From Candidatus Obscuribacterales bacterium (GTDB lineage Bacteria; Cyanobacteriota; Vampirovibrionia; Obscuribacterales; Obscuribacteraceae), in contig JARLHI010000060.1 of assembly GCA_031292355.1 (NCBI GenBank), positions 62,001 to 126,000 of the forward strand: 64,000 nucleotides of DNA, written 5' to 3'. Shown here in pieces: positions 1 through 7,224 of the stretch. The notes under the pieces are model-generated. The model was not told where the DNA came from. It searched no databases and saw only the letters and a program-made list of their open reading frames with translations. Each line of letters opens with the position of its first letter. Position 1 is the stretch's first letter. The position numbers were made by a program, and so were the translations under genes.

Positions 1-887
1 CCTTTTTTCAAGAGAATGGAATACATCCAGTAAGCGTGATGCGCGTAAGGTTTTTCGACGGGCAAAACAATGTGGTCAGTCAAATCCTGTAAGTGTTTGT
101 CGTACCACTGCGCCACTTGTTGGCGCTGTGCCTGGTGCCACTCGATGTTTTCTAGTTGAGCAAGGGCAACGGCGCCCTGCATATTCGTCATGCGGTAGTT
201 GTAGCCGATGACTGGAAACCAGTAACGGCGATTAGGGTCCATGCCCTGACCTTTGAGCAATTTGGTTTTGGCTGCTATCTGCGAATCGTTGGTGACGACT
301 GCACCACCTTCGCCGCACGTGATGATTTTGTTGCCGAAGAATGAAAACGTAGATGAATGACCAATCGAGCCAACCTTCTGCCCGTTGTACAGCGCTCCGT
401 GAGCTTCCGCTGCATCTTCTAAGACGAAAAGATTGTGCTTCTTTGCTATTTCCATGATGGGCGCCATGTCAGCGGGATGCCCGTAGATGTGCACGGCAAT
501 GATGCCTTTGGTTTTTTCTGTAATCGCTTCTTCGATTTTTGCTGGATCGATATTCCACGTATCTGGTTCGCTGTCGACAAAAACTGGTTTGGCACCACAA
601 TACATAACAGCGTTTGCTGAGGCAATGTAAGTAAAAGTTGGCACAATCACTTCATCGCCTGGTTTCAAATCATGTGCAAGCAATGCCACATGAATAGCCA
701 CTGTTCCGTTGCTGCAAGCAAGAGCATGTTTGGCGTCGCAAAATTCAGCGAATTGTTTTTCAAATTCGTGAACGAATTTTCCCTCTGAAGAAAGTCTGGT
801 GGAGTCGATGCACTCCATCAAATATTGCTTCTCATTTCCGTTGAAACACGGAGAGGCAATCGGAATATTCTTAGTCAGCGCTTCCAT
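1..887 (-). CDS. DegT/DnrJ/EryC1-type sugar aminotransferase (3' end outside window)
   Basis: PLP-dependent aminotransferase that would put an amino group on a 4-keto (or 3-keto) nucleotide sugar. I translated 295 residues from the ATG at 887; the C-terminus lies beyond base 1. Visible family marks are the substrate/cofactor segment ACSNGTVAIHVAL (about residues 57-69), the cofactor-binding Asp in LEDAAEAHGA (D158) and the Schiff-base lysine in FSFFGNKIITCGEGG (K187). The last motif is very close to that of GDP-perosamine synthase and PglE-like enzymes, so a 4-aminotransferase is the best guess; the exact sugar is not known. It is the last visible gene of a leftward operon, overlapping the upstream coiled-coil gene by 17 bp, and sits two genes after a NeuD/PglD acetyltransferase. 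That pairing is what an N-acetylated amino sugar pathway needs. Confidence 0.9.
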   Translation of the reverse strand, partial: MEALTKNIPIASPCFNGNEKQYLMECIDSTRLSSEGKFVHEFEKQFAEFCDAKHALACSNGTVAIHVALLAHDLKPGDEVIVPTFTYIASANAVMYCGAKPVFVDSEPDTWNIDPAKIEEAITEKTKGIIAVHIYGHPADMAPIMEIAKKHNLFVLEDAAEAHGALYNGQKVGSIGHSSTFSFFGNKIITCGEGGAVVTNDSQIAAKTKLLKGQGMDPNRRYWFPVIGYNYRMTNMQGAVALAQLENIEWHQAQRQQVAQWYDKHLQDLTDHIVLPVEKPYAHHAYWMYSILLKK

Positions 888-1431
888 TTTTTTTGTCTCT
901 AAGTTCGGCATTTTTGTTTGGTTTTTGCGATTCTAGTTTTTGTAGTCTGGCTTGCAAGTCGGTAATCAAGCTATCCCTTGACTGCAGCTCGCCTTCAAGG
1001 CACTCGATGGATGATAGCAGCAGACCGAGCTTTTCCTCGAAATGACGGACACTTCTTAGATACAAGTTAGTTTGCTGTCGTTCATTGTAATTGATCAGAT
1101 TGATTATTTCCGAGGTGAGCTCAGCGGTTGCCCGGTTGTGCGCCGTCTGGAAGGTGAACATAGGGCGTATCAATTTGCGAAGATACTGCTTAGCCTGATT
1201 GGCAAAGCCATCTTTAGCTTCAGATTCGAGCGACTGATTGACATCGGTAGTCGCCAGCATCTTTTTCAGAGCCGCCTGAATGGCGATTTCCGTTTGATTG
1301 GGCACAGTGTGCTTAGCTTCTTCTGTAAACAGTGCTGCGCTATCGCCTTGCTTCATCAATGCTCTAATGCGTTTAGAAATCAGGTGCTGCGTATTTTCGG
1401 CTAGCGAGCAATCAATGCTTTTTTGACTCAC
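871..1431 (-). CDS. Coiled-coil protein of sugar operon
   Basis: A 186-residue protein I do not recognise as an enzyme. The C-terminal half (about 115-175) is a long amphipathic heptad-like helix (YLRSVRHFEEKLGLLLSSIE...LQSRDSLITDLQARLQKLE), and the middle has the RPMFTFQTAHNRATAEL type of segment that often precedes coiled coils attached to O-antigen glycosyltransferases and methyltransferases. It has no signal peptide or membrane segment. Its start overlaps the stop of the acetyltransferase gene by 4 bp (ATGA) and its end overlaps the aminotransferase by 17 bp, so it is translated with the sugar operon. A scaffold or chain-length role is only an inference. Confidence 0.75.
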   Translation of the reverse strand: MSQKSIDCSLAENTQHLISKRIRALMKQGDSAALFTEEAKHTVPNQTEIAIQAALKKMLATTDVNQSLESEAKDGFANQAKQYLRKLIRPMFTFQTAHNRATAELTSEIINLINYNERQQTNLYLRSVRHFEEKLGLLLSSIECLEGELQSRDSLITDLQARLQKLESQKPNKNAELRDKKNGSAD

Positions 1432-2069
1432 TGGGATACCGTCGCTCTTTTCGTCAAAAGTTTTGCCGGCACACCAACGACTGTCGTGTGTGCTTCTACA
1501 TCTTTGATTACTACTGAACCGGCGCCGGTCACGCTCCAGGAGCCGATTTTGACTTTGGGAATAATACGAGCACCAATGCCTAAAAAAGCTCCTTCAGCGA
1601 CCATCACATTACCTGCTAAGTGACATCCAGGAGCAATGTGGCAGTGTGAGCCGATATCGCCGTCGTGGTCAACGGTTGCCGCAGTGTTGATGATGGCGTT
1701 TTCGCCGACAACGGAAGCCGGGTTGATAATTGCTCCGGCGAAAATGACAGTGCCTGCGCCAATTTCTACGTCTCGAGCGATAATCGCTGATGGGTGAATC
1801 ACTGCCTGTGGTGTCCATCCGTCCAGCACCAATGATGCATATAATTTTTTCCGAATGGTATTATCGCCAATCGCCACCACAAAATTTGTCGGAGCCAGAC
1901 TGGCGTGGTCACGCAGAACTGAGTAGTCGGCAAGAGTTTGAAGAGCGCTGAAAGGGTCGACTAGAGCTTGAATTTGAAACTTGTTCTGGCATTCAATCGC
2001 GTTGATGACAACTTTGGCATGCCCACCAGAACCGAACACCAGAATTTTAGGTTTGAGCGGCTCTTTCAT
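1428..2069 (-). CDS. NeuD/PglD-family sugar O/N-acyltransferase
   Basis: 213 residues with the two-part architecture of this family: an N-terminal Rossmann-like sugar-binding part (KILVFGSGGHAKVVINAI, residues 8-25) and a C-terminal left-handed beta-helix of hexapeptide repeats (about 90-205; for example AIIARDVEIGAGTVIFAGAIINPASVVGE). The histidine in the TAATVDHDGDIG segment matches the catalytic base of PglD-like enzymes. It would transfer an acetyl group from acetyl-CoA to the amino group of a nucleotide sugar. It follows the nucleotidyltransferase gene by 19 bp and overlaps the next gene by 4 bp. The neighbouring DegT aminotransferase makes N-acetylation more likely than O-acetylation. 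Confidence 0.88.
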   Translation of the reverse strand: MKEPLKPKILVFGSGGHAKVVINAIECQNKFQIQALVDPFSALQTLADYSVLRDHASLAPTNFVVAIGDNTIRKKLYASLVLDGWTPQAVIHPSAIIARDVEIGAGTVIFAGAIINPASVVGENAIINTAATVDHDGDIGSHCHIAPGCHLAGNVMVAEGAFLGIGARIIPKVKIGSWSVTGAGSVVIKDVEAHTTVVGVPAKLLTKRATVSQ

Positions 2070-2088
2070 GATTTAGCTTGCAGTTGGT

Positions 2089-2826
2089 TTATGTGGCAAC
2101 GGGTTGGAAGAAAGCGCCAAACATGATTTGTTCGAACTCACTGCGAGCTTCGGTCAAGTCTTTGACTGTATCAATTGTTCGCCAGAACGCTCTGGTTTGA
2201 TAGGCCTTGAGTGTGCCTTCAGCTGAGAGTTTCGGGAAGGTGGTTTCTTCGTGATCGCCGATTTTTGGCAAATCGTTGATGATTTTGGGATCGAGTAAAT
2301 AAATGCCGGCATTAATCCAGAATGGGAGTTCAGGCTTTTCGCGGAAGCCGTTGACGGCAGCGTTTTCGCCGACATCGACGACGCCGTATGGGCTGCGCAA
2401 AGGCACTGTTACGAGAGATGCAGTGGCGGCGTGTTTCTTATGGAAATTTATAAATTCGGATAAATTGAGGTTGGTGAGCATATCGCCGTTCATCGCCAGA
2501 ACCGATTCGTTAGGCATGGGCTGAATGTGTTCGAGGGCATTGCGCATGGCGCCGCCGCGTCCGAGCGGTTCTTTTTCGACGAGATAATCGATTTTGAGAC
2601 CCCATTTGGAGCCATCGCCGAAATAGCTTTCTACGACTTCATGCAGATAGCCGCCACAAATGGTGACCGAATTGAACCCATGAGCTCTGAGCAGACGCAT
2701 TGTAAAAGACAACAAGGGGTTGCCAAGAACGGGTATCATGCACTTTGGTTTATCCTCAGTGTATGGTCTTAGGCGCTCACCCTTTCCGCCAGCCAGAATA
2801 ATTGCCTTCAAGTCGATTACTCCCAT
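2089..2826 (-). CDS. NDP-sugar nucleotidyltransferase
   Basis: 245-residue nucleotidyltransferase of the GT-A-like fold that couples a sugar 1-phosphate to a nucleotide. The signature LAGGKGERLRPYTEDKPKCM (about residues 11-30) carries the Gly-rich nucleotide loop, the catalytic Arg and the Lys of KPKCM; MNGDML (about 113-118) has the metal-binding Asp, and FREKPELPFWINAGIYLL follows as in mannose-1-phosphate guanylyltransferases and RmlA/HddC relatives. The length fits a single-domain enzyme with no beta-helix tail. The ATG at 2826 is used, but a TTG six codons later (LKAIILAGG) is the more usual N-terminus. First gene of the leftward sugar operon; 2827-2970 is a shared intergenic region with the divergent glycosyltransferase. 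The sugar and base cannot be told from sequence. Confidence 0.88.
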   Translation of the reverse strand: MGVIDLKAIILAGGKGERLRPYTEDKPKCMIPVLGNPLLSFTMRLLRAHGFNSVTICGGYLHEVVESYFGDGSKWGLKIDYLVEKEPLGRGGAMRNALEHIQPMPNESVLAMNGDMLTNLNLSEFINFHKKHAATASLVTVPLRSPYGVVDVGENAAVNGFREKPELPFWINAGIYLLDPKIINDLPKIGDHEETTFPKLSAEGTLKAYQTRAFWRTIDTVKDLTEARSEFEQIMFGAFFQPVAT

Positions 2827-2970
2827 TTTGTGTCAGGGTCATGGTCAGGACGTCAATAAGTATGCCAGAAGAAAAGCGGAGAAAAATTTCTTTAGTCTCA
2901 GGTTTGTCGCGGGGCTTTGTTGAAATAATCGGTATGCAGGCACAGCAGGCTTTTCGGGTAATTTTTGTCA

Positions 2971-3990
2971 ATGACAATTGATGTTTCAATCTGTCTACCC
3001 GTCATGAATGGCGAAAAATATCTGGAAGAGGCGCTAAGCAGCGTTCTTGCCCAGAACTTCTTTACGTTTGAGTTGCTCATAAACGATGACTGTTCGGATG
3101 ATGCAAGTTGGTCTATCATTCAGCGCTTTGCCGCGCAGGATGACCGCATAATCGCCAAGCGCAATAGCAAAAGACTTGGCTTGTTCGAAAACTACAATGA
3201 GATTATCGAAAGGTCCACGGGACCGTTGATTAAACCGTTTGCTCAAGACGACCTGCTGGCTCCACGGGCGTTGGATTCTATGGTTCAGGCAATGCGCGAC
3301 AACCCTTCGGCTATTATGGTTAGCTGCAAAAGTAGCTCGAATGGTCAAAGACCACTCGCGGCAGGCGCTCGAGCAGCGGATGCAGGCGAAATCGATGCGC
3401 ATGATTTTGATCAGGTAACGTTGCCAGCTGGCTTATGGTCAGGCAAAACAGTGATTGAAGCTTGCCTGAAGAACTACCGCAATCTTGTCGGTGAACCGGT
3501 CAGTGTGATGTTCCGCCGCAACAACACTGCAATGCAATTTGATTGTCAGTACCTCTCGCTTGGTGATCTGGATTTGTGGTTACGATTGCTCGAGTCTGGT
3601 GATTTCGTCTTCATCGATGAAACGTTGGTGGAATTTAGACAGCACAAAGGTTCTCAAACGCAGCGACTGCTTACCGATGTTGACTGGGTGCTGGACTTTT
3701 TGCGCCTCAGTCGTATTTATGAAAAGCATTTGATCGATTTGAAAATAGACAGAGCCGAATATTGCGCGAAGTTTGTTGATCTTGCAGCACCGCTGGTTGC
3801 GGCGAATGTCTCGAAAAATAGAGAATACATAGACTCACTTTCTCCTCATAAGGAACTGGCATACTATCTGTTGCGCCGGTTGCCGCGGGCGATTGATGGC
3901 GAGAATAATTACAACGCTATTTTGCAGAGTACTTCCTGGAAATTGACTAAACCTGTGCGTGCGATCACTAAGAAACTTGGTGGCAAATAA
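2971..3990 (+). CDS. Family 2 glycosyltransferase
   Basis: About 339 residues. The N-terminus VSICLPVMNGEKYLEEALSS is the typical GT2 nucleotide-sugar site, followed by LLINDDCSDDAS with the acidic residues that bind the nucleotide, AQDDLLAPRAL (the DXD-like metal site) and a late LSLGDLDLWLRLL (the usual D-D-W acceptor region). It should add one sugar from an NDP-sugar donor to a surface polysaccharide or glycolipid intermediate at the inner face of the membrane. I chose the ATG at 2971; an in-frame TTG two codons earlier is also possible, and no strong ribosome site decides between them. It runs divergently from the nucleotidyltransferase operon and 46 bp ahead of galE. The C-terminal SWKLTKPVRAITKKL segment is a common tail in cell-envelope glycosyltransferases. 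Confidence 0.88.
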   Translation: MTIDVSICLPVMNGEKYLEEALSSVLAQNFFTFELLINDDCSDDASWSIIQRFAAQDDRIIAKRNSKRLGLFENYNEIIERSTGPLIKPFAQDDLLAPRALDSMVQAMRDNPSAIMVSCKSSSNGQRPLAAGARAADAGEIDAHDFDQVTLPAGLWSGKTVIEACLKNYRNLVGEPVSVMFRRNNTAMQFDCQYLSLGDLDLWLRLLESGDFVFIDETLVEFRQHKGSQTQRLLTDVDWVLDFLRLSRIYEKHLIDLKIDRAEYCAKFVDLAAPLVAANVSKNREYIDSLSPHKELAYYLLRRLPRAIDGENNYNAILQSTSWKLTKPVRAITKKLGGK

Positions 3991-4036
3991 GCACCAGAAC
4001 AGCGATAATAACTGTAGTAACAAGAGGAAATTGTCG

Positions 4037-5026
4037 TTGAACGTTCTGGTAATTGGTGGGGCTGGTTATATCGGTAGTATCACTGCTAAATGCATGGTTG
4101 ATGATGGTCATCGAATCAGCGTGCTCGATAATTTAAGCAGCGGCCACAAAGAGGCGATTCCCAGTAACGCTCTTTTTTATTGCGGTGATTATGGTGACGC
4201 TTCTCTTTTAGAAGATGTTTTTTCTGAGCGACGCTTTGATGCCATTATGCACTTTGGTGCAATTTCTCTGGTTGGCGAATCAGTCGTCAACCCCGCATTG
4301 TATTTTGAAAATAATGTGGCAAAGGGCATTACTTTGTTGAATGCGATGGTCAAGTATAAAGTTCCAAATTTCGTTTTTTCTTCGAGTGCGGCTGTCTATG
4401 GTGAGCCTGAACAACAGCCCATCACTGAGTCTGCAAAGCTCGAGCCAACTAGTCCATACGGCGAGACCAAGCTTGCATTTGAGAAAGCTTTGAAGTGGTA
4501 TTCGCAGGCTTATGACCTTAATTACTGCAGTCTGCGTTATTTTAACGCGGCAGGTTCTGTAGATAATTTAGGAGAAGACCACGCATCTGAAAGTCATTTG
4601 ATTCCACTCGTTCTGCAAGTTGCACTGGGAAAAAGAGAATCGATTTCTATTTATGGTAACGACTATGCAACCGCCGATGGTACTTGCATTCGAGACTACA
4701 TTCACGTAAAAGATCTTGCCAAAGTACACATAGTTTCTTTAGAGCAAATGATAAACGGCACCATAAGAAACGAAATTTTCAATCTTGGCACAAACAGTGG
4801 TTTTTCCGTATTGCAGATTATTGAATCCGCTCGCCGAGTAACCGGGCATGCAATTCCAGTGCAATTTGCACCGCGCCGAGCTGGTGATCCAGCCGTGCTT
4901 ATTGCCGCCAATGAAAAGTGCAAGCAAATGTTGAAGTGGGAACCTGCGCTTGGCGATATTGACAAAATTATTGGCGACGCCTGGTCCTGGCATCAGAAAT
5001 TTCCAAATGGTTACGCACCGAGTTGA
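4037..5026 (+). CDS. galE: UDP-glucose 4-epimerase
   Basis: Extended short-chain dehydrogenase that interconverts UDP-glucose and UDP-galactose (or the N-acetyl forms). The NAD site GGAGYIGS is at the very N-terminus, the SSSAAVYG segment holds the catalytic Ser/Thr, and SPYGETKLAFEK contains the YXXXK pair. NYCSLRYFNAAG and the late RRAGDPAVLIA segment match GalE rather than RmlB. The frame stays open upstream into the glycosyltransferase gene, but the family N-terminus and the ribosome site AAGAGGAAA at 4022-4030 point to the TTG at 4037 (TTG AAC GTT CTG), giving 329 residues, the usual length. It supplies UDP-galactose-type donors for the surrounding polysaccharide genes. Confidence 0.93.
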   Translation: MNVLVIGGAGYIGSITAKCMVDDGHRISVLDNLSSGHKEAIPSNALFYCGDYGDASLLEDVFSERRFDAIMHFGAISLVGESVVNPALYFENNVAKGITLLNAMVKYKVPNFVFSSSAAVYGEPEQQPITESAKLEPTSPYGETKLAFEKALKWYSQAYDLNYCSLRYFNAAGSVDNLGEDHASESHLIPLVLQVALGKRESISIYGNDYATADGTCIRDYIHVKDLAKVHIVSLEQMINGTIRNEIFNLGTNSGFSVLQIIESARRVTGHAIPVQFAPRRAGDPAVLIAANEKCKQMLKWEPALGDIDKIIGDAWSWHQKFPNGYAPS

Positions 5027-5038
5027 AGAATAATTTTT

Positions 5039-5425
5039 ATGGCAAAACCCGTTGTATCAATTAAGTCTATTTTCGGCATTCTTGCACTAATCGGTTTTGC
5101 GATCGCCGTTCGCGTTTTTGTTGCACCACCAGATACCTTCATTTACGGCCCTGATGGGAAGTGGCTGCAAGATCCAGGCAATCCCGCCAAGGCTCTCGAT
5201 TTGCGTGCGGTTGGTCATACGGCGACTTGGAGCGAGGGAAAGTGGGTTGACGATAAAAATTTGCCGATACGACTTGGCCCACCACCGCCGCCTGGCTGGA
5301 AGCAAAACGAAAATGCGCTCGAGCAGGTGAGCGGCCCAGACGGAAAGAAAGCTGTCTGGTATGCTAAAAACCGCGAATGGTTAGATGACTCTGGGAAGTT
5401 GATCTGGCAGGTGCCTGGACGTTAG
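5039..5425 (+). CDS. Small membrane-anchored Trp-rich protein
   Basis: 128 residues, family not recognised. Residues about 9-30 (IFGILALIGFAIAVRVFVA) form one membrane helix, probably an uncleaved anchor with the rest outside. The remainder is a loose repeat of PDGKW/W-D-D-S-G units: YGPDGKWLQDPG, WSEGKWVDD, GPDGKKAVWYAKNREWLDDSGK. These resemble short beta-hairpin repeats with a Trp every 20-30 residues. It starts 12 bp after galE on the same strand and is probably cotranscribed. Function unknown. Confidence 0.7.
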   Translation: MAKPVVSIKSIFGILALIGFAIAVRVFVAPPDTFIYGPDGKWLQDPGNPAKALDLRAVGHTATWSEGKWVDDKNLPIRLGPPPPPGWKQNENALEQVSGPDGKKAVWYAKNREWLDDSGKLIWQVPGR

Positions 5426-5551
5426 ATATTGAACTATTTATCGAGACTGGATTTTTGGTTCCCGTTCACGCAATCAAATTGGTCTGTTGCGATGCCAAAG
5501 TTACGAGGCGAGGCATGCTCTTGCAAAGTCATAATCTGTCTTGACCCTGGC

Positions 5552-6127
5552 TTAAGGCGCGAGTGCAAGCAAAACAAACTTTGCCGCGTTGATACTATTT
5601 TCTTCCAAAGAGTATGTGCAATCACTGTCGACCCAATTTCTTTTTTCGCCGTGAGCAAGGGCAAAGAAGTAACGCGTGACGTCATCGGCTTTAAGGTCTT
5701 TGCGAAATTCGCCCGTGGCTTGACCGCGTCTGATCAGGTCTGAAAATTTGAGCAGACAATTGTTATCATTGTTGGCGGGGAAAACTAAGCGACTCCGCTC
5801 GATAAACATGCGTGCTAGATTTTTGTTTTGCTCGCTCCAACGCGCCATCCGTCTAATTTGCTCTATAAATGTTTCAGTCACCGTCACGGTATCGGCCTGC
5901 TCTGCCGTGTTTTGCATTAATGACTGAAAAATTTCCATATGCAGTTGCGATAGCAACTCGTCTTTAGAATCAAAAAAATTGTAGAAAGTGAATTTTGAGA
6001 TTAAAGCCGCTGCGGCGATTTCGTCTACCGAAGTCTTTTCGAATCCTTCTTTCTCAAAAAGCAACTTAGCCGTATCCAAAATTGCGGTGCGGGTAGCGAG
6101 ACGTTTGCGTTCTTTAAGCGTAGTCAT
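5552..6127 (-). CDS. TetR-family transcriptional regulator
   Basis: 191 residues. The N-terminal helix-turn-helix is clear (RTAILDTAKLLFEKEGFEKTSVDEIAAAALISKFTFYNFFDSKDELL, about residues 12-59), ending in the family's TFYNFF-K-ELL recognition helix. The C-terminal ligand and dimer domain is diverged as usual, so the ligand cannot be read. It is transcribed divergently from a quinone oxidoreductase whose start is 105 bp away, and that gap has a near-perfect palindrome (6183-6202) and a second copy of the half-site. The common arrangement is repression of the divergent oxidoreductase and of itself, relieved by a small reactive or aromatic compound. Weak promoter elements for this gene lie over 6142-6169 on the minus strand. 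Confidence 0.92.
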   Translation of the reverse strand: MTTLKERKRLATRTAILDTAKLLFEKEGFEKTSVDEIAAAALISKFTFYNFFDSKDELLSQLHMEIFQSLMQNTAEQADTVTVTETFIEQIRRMARWSEQNKNLARMFIERSRLVFPANNDNNCLLKFSDLIRRGQATGEFRKDLKADDVTRYFFALAHGEKRNWVDSDCTYSLEENSINAAKFVLLALAP

Positions 6128-6161
6128 AGCAATAACTTACTATAAAAACGAACTCAAATGT

Positions 6162-6204
6162 GAAATCAAACTCACGCCAAATAATCAAACTCGAGTATGA
6201 TTTC
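6162..6204. promoter_or_regulatory. Probable TetR operator
   Basis: Positions 6183-6202 read AATCAAACTCGAGTATGATT, a 20-bp palindrome centred on CTCGAG in which 9 of 10 pairs match. The left half AATCAAACTC is repeated directly at 6164-6173, so two binding positions 19 bp apart are present. A TATGAT that could serve as a -10 for the rightward gene lies inside the palindrome at 6196-6201. The location between a TetR gene and a divergent target is the classic place for such an operator. Confidence 0.6.
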
Positions 6205-6232
6205 TGCCGTGAGTAATGTTCGGAGTGTTGAT

Positions 6233-7201
6233 ATGAAAGTAATGAGATTCCATGAGTTCGGAGAGCCTTCGGTGCTAGTTTTGGACGAAGTTCCAATGCC
6301 TGCGGCGGGGAAAGGTCAAGTTTTGATCAAGGTTAAAGCCGCCGGCGTTAATTTTGCTGACACTCTGCAGCGCCGCAATCTTTATCCCATGCCTCAAGCC
6401 TTGCCAGTCACCCCCGGTTTTGAAGTAGCTGGAATTGTTGAGCAACTAGGAGAAGGCGTAAAGGGGCTTGAGAAAGGCAGTCGGGTTTTAGCCCTGCCAA
6501 CCGGCGGTGGGTATTCGGAATTTGCTGTTGCCGATGCTGCAGTGGTCTTTCCTATACCCGACGACGTATCGTTCGAAGTAGCCGCGGCCCTTCCCGGTCA
6601 GGCGCTCACAGTTTTTTATATGCTTGACGAAGCGCAGTTTAAATCAGGTCAGACAGTTGCGGTGACTGCTGCCGCCGGCGGTGTTGGTGCTGTCGCTGCC
6701 CAGATCGCTAAACTCAAAGGAGCTGCAAAAGTCTTTGGTATTACTGGCAGTGCGGCAAAGATTGCTGGCCTAAAGGCTACTGGATACGATGCTGGATTTA
6801 GCGCGGACCAGAGCGATTGGTCGGATAGGTTGCTAGAGGCGACTGGCAATGCCGGTGTTGACATATTCTTAGACAGCGTCGGCGGCGACATGTTTACTGA
6901 CGGGCTCAAGGTGCTAAATATTGGTGGCACCATTGTTGCTTTCGGAAGGGCGGCCGGTAAAACAAATAGTCTTGATCCGCAATCGTTGATGCGGAAGAAT
7001 CAGTCAGTACGCGGTTTTTCTTTATACAATTATATGTCTCGGCCTGAGTCGCTCAGGAGTGGACTGGAATATCTTATGCAAGCATGTAGGGATGGAAAGC
7101 TGACTGTGTCCGTTACCGCGCATCCATTGAGCGAAGCTGTCAAAGTCCACACCGAAATGGAAAATCGTCGAACAACCGGAAAAATTGTTTTGATACCATG
7201 A
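6233..7201 (+). CDS. Zinc-independent NADPH:quinone oxidoreductase (MDR family)
   Basis: 322 residues from the ATG at 6233, preceded by GGAG at 6221-6224. The protein is a medium-chain dehydrogenase/reductase without the zinc ligands of alcohol dehydrogenases. The GroES-like part has GVNFADTLQRRNLYP and PVTPGFEVAGIVEQLGEGV; the Rossmann part has AAAGGVGAVAAQIAKLKGA, the NADP-binding glycine motif of quinone oxidoreductases and crotonyl-CoA-like reductases. The VDIFLDSVGGDMF segment is also typical. It should reduce quinones or enones with NADPH in the cytosol. The frame is open 12 codons further upstream, but those codons lie within the operator and lack a ribosome site. Confidence 0.9.
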   Translation: MKVMRFHEFGEPSVLVLDEVPMPAAGKGQVLIKVKAAGVNFADTLQRRNLYPMPQALPVTPGFEVAGIVEQLGEGVKGLEKGSRVLALPTGGGYSEFAVADAAVVFPIPDDVSFEVAAALPGQALTVFYMLDEAQFKSGQTVAVTAAAGGVGAVAAQIAKLKGAAKVFGITGSAAKIAGLKATGYDAGFSADQSDWSDRLLEATGNAGVDIFLDSVGGDMFTDGLKVLNIGGTIVAFGRAAGKTNSLDPQSLMRKNQSVRGFSLYNYMSRPESLRSGLEYLMQACRDGKLTVSVTAHPLSEAVKVHTEMENRRTTGKIVLIP

Positions 7202-7224
7202 GGTTATGTAGCGCTATTCAAAAA

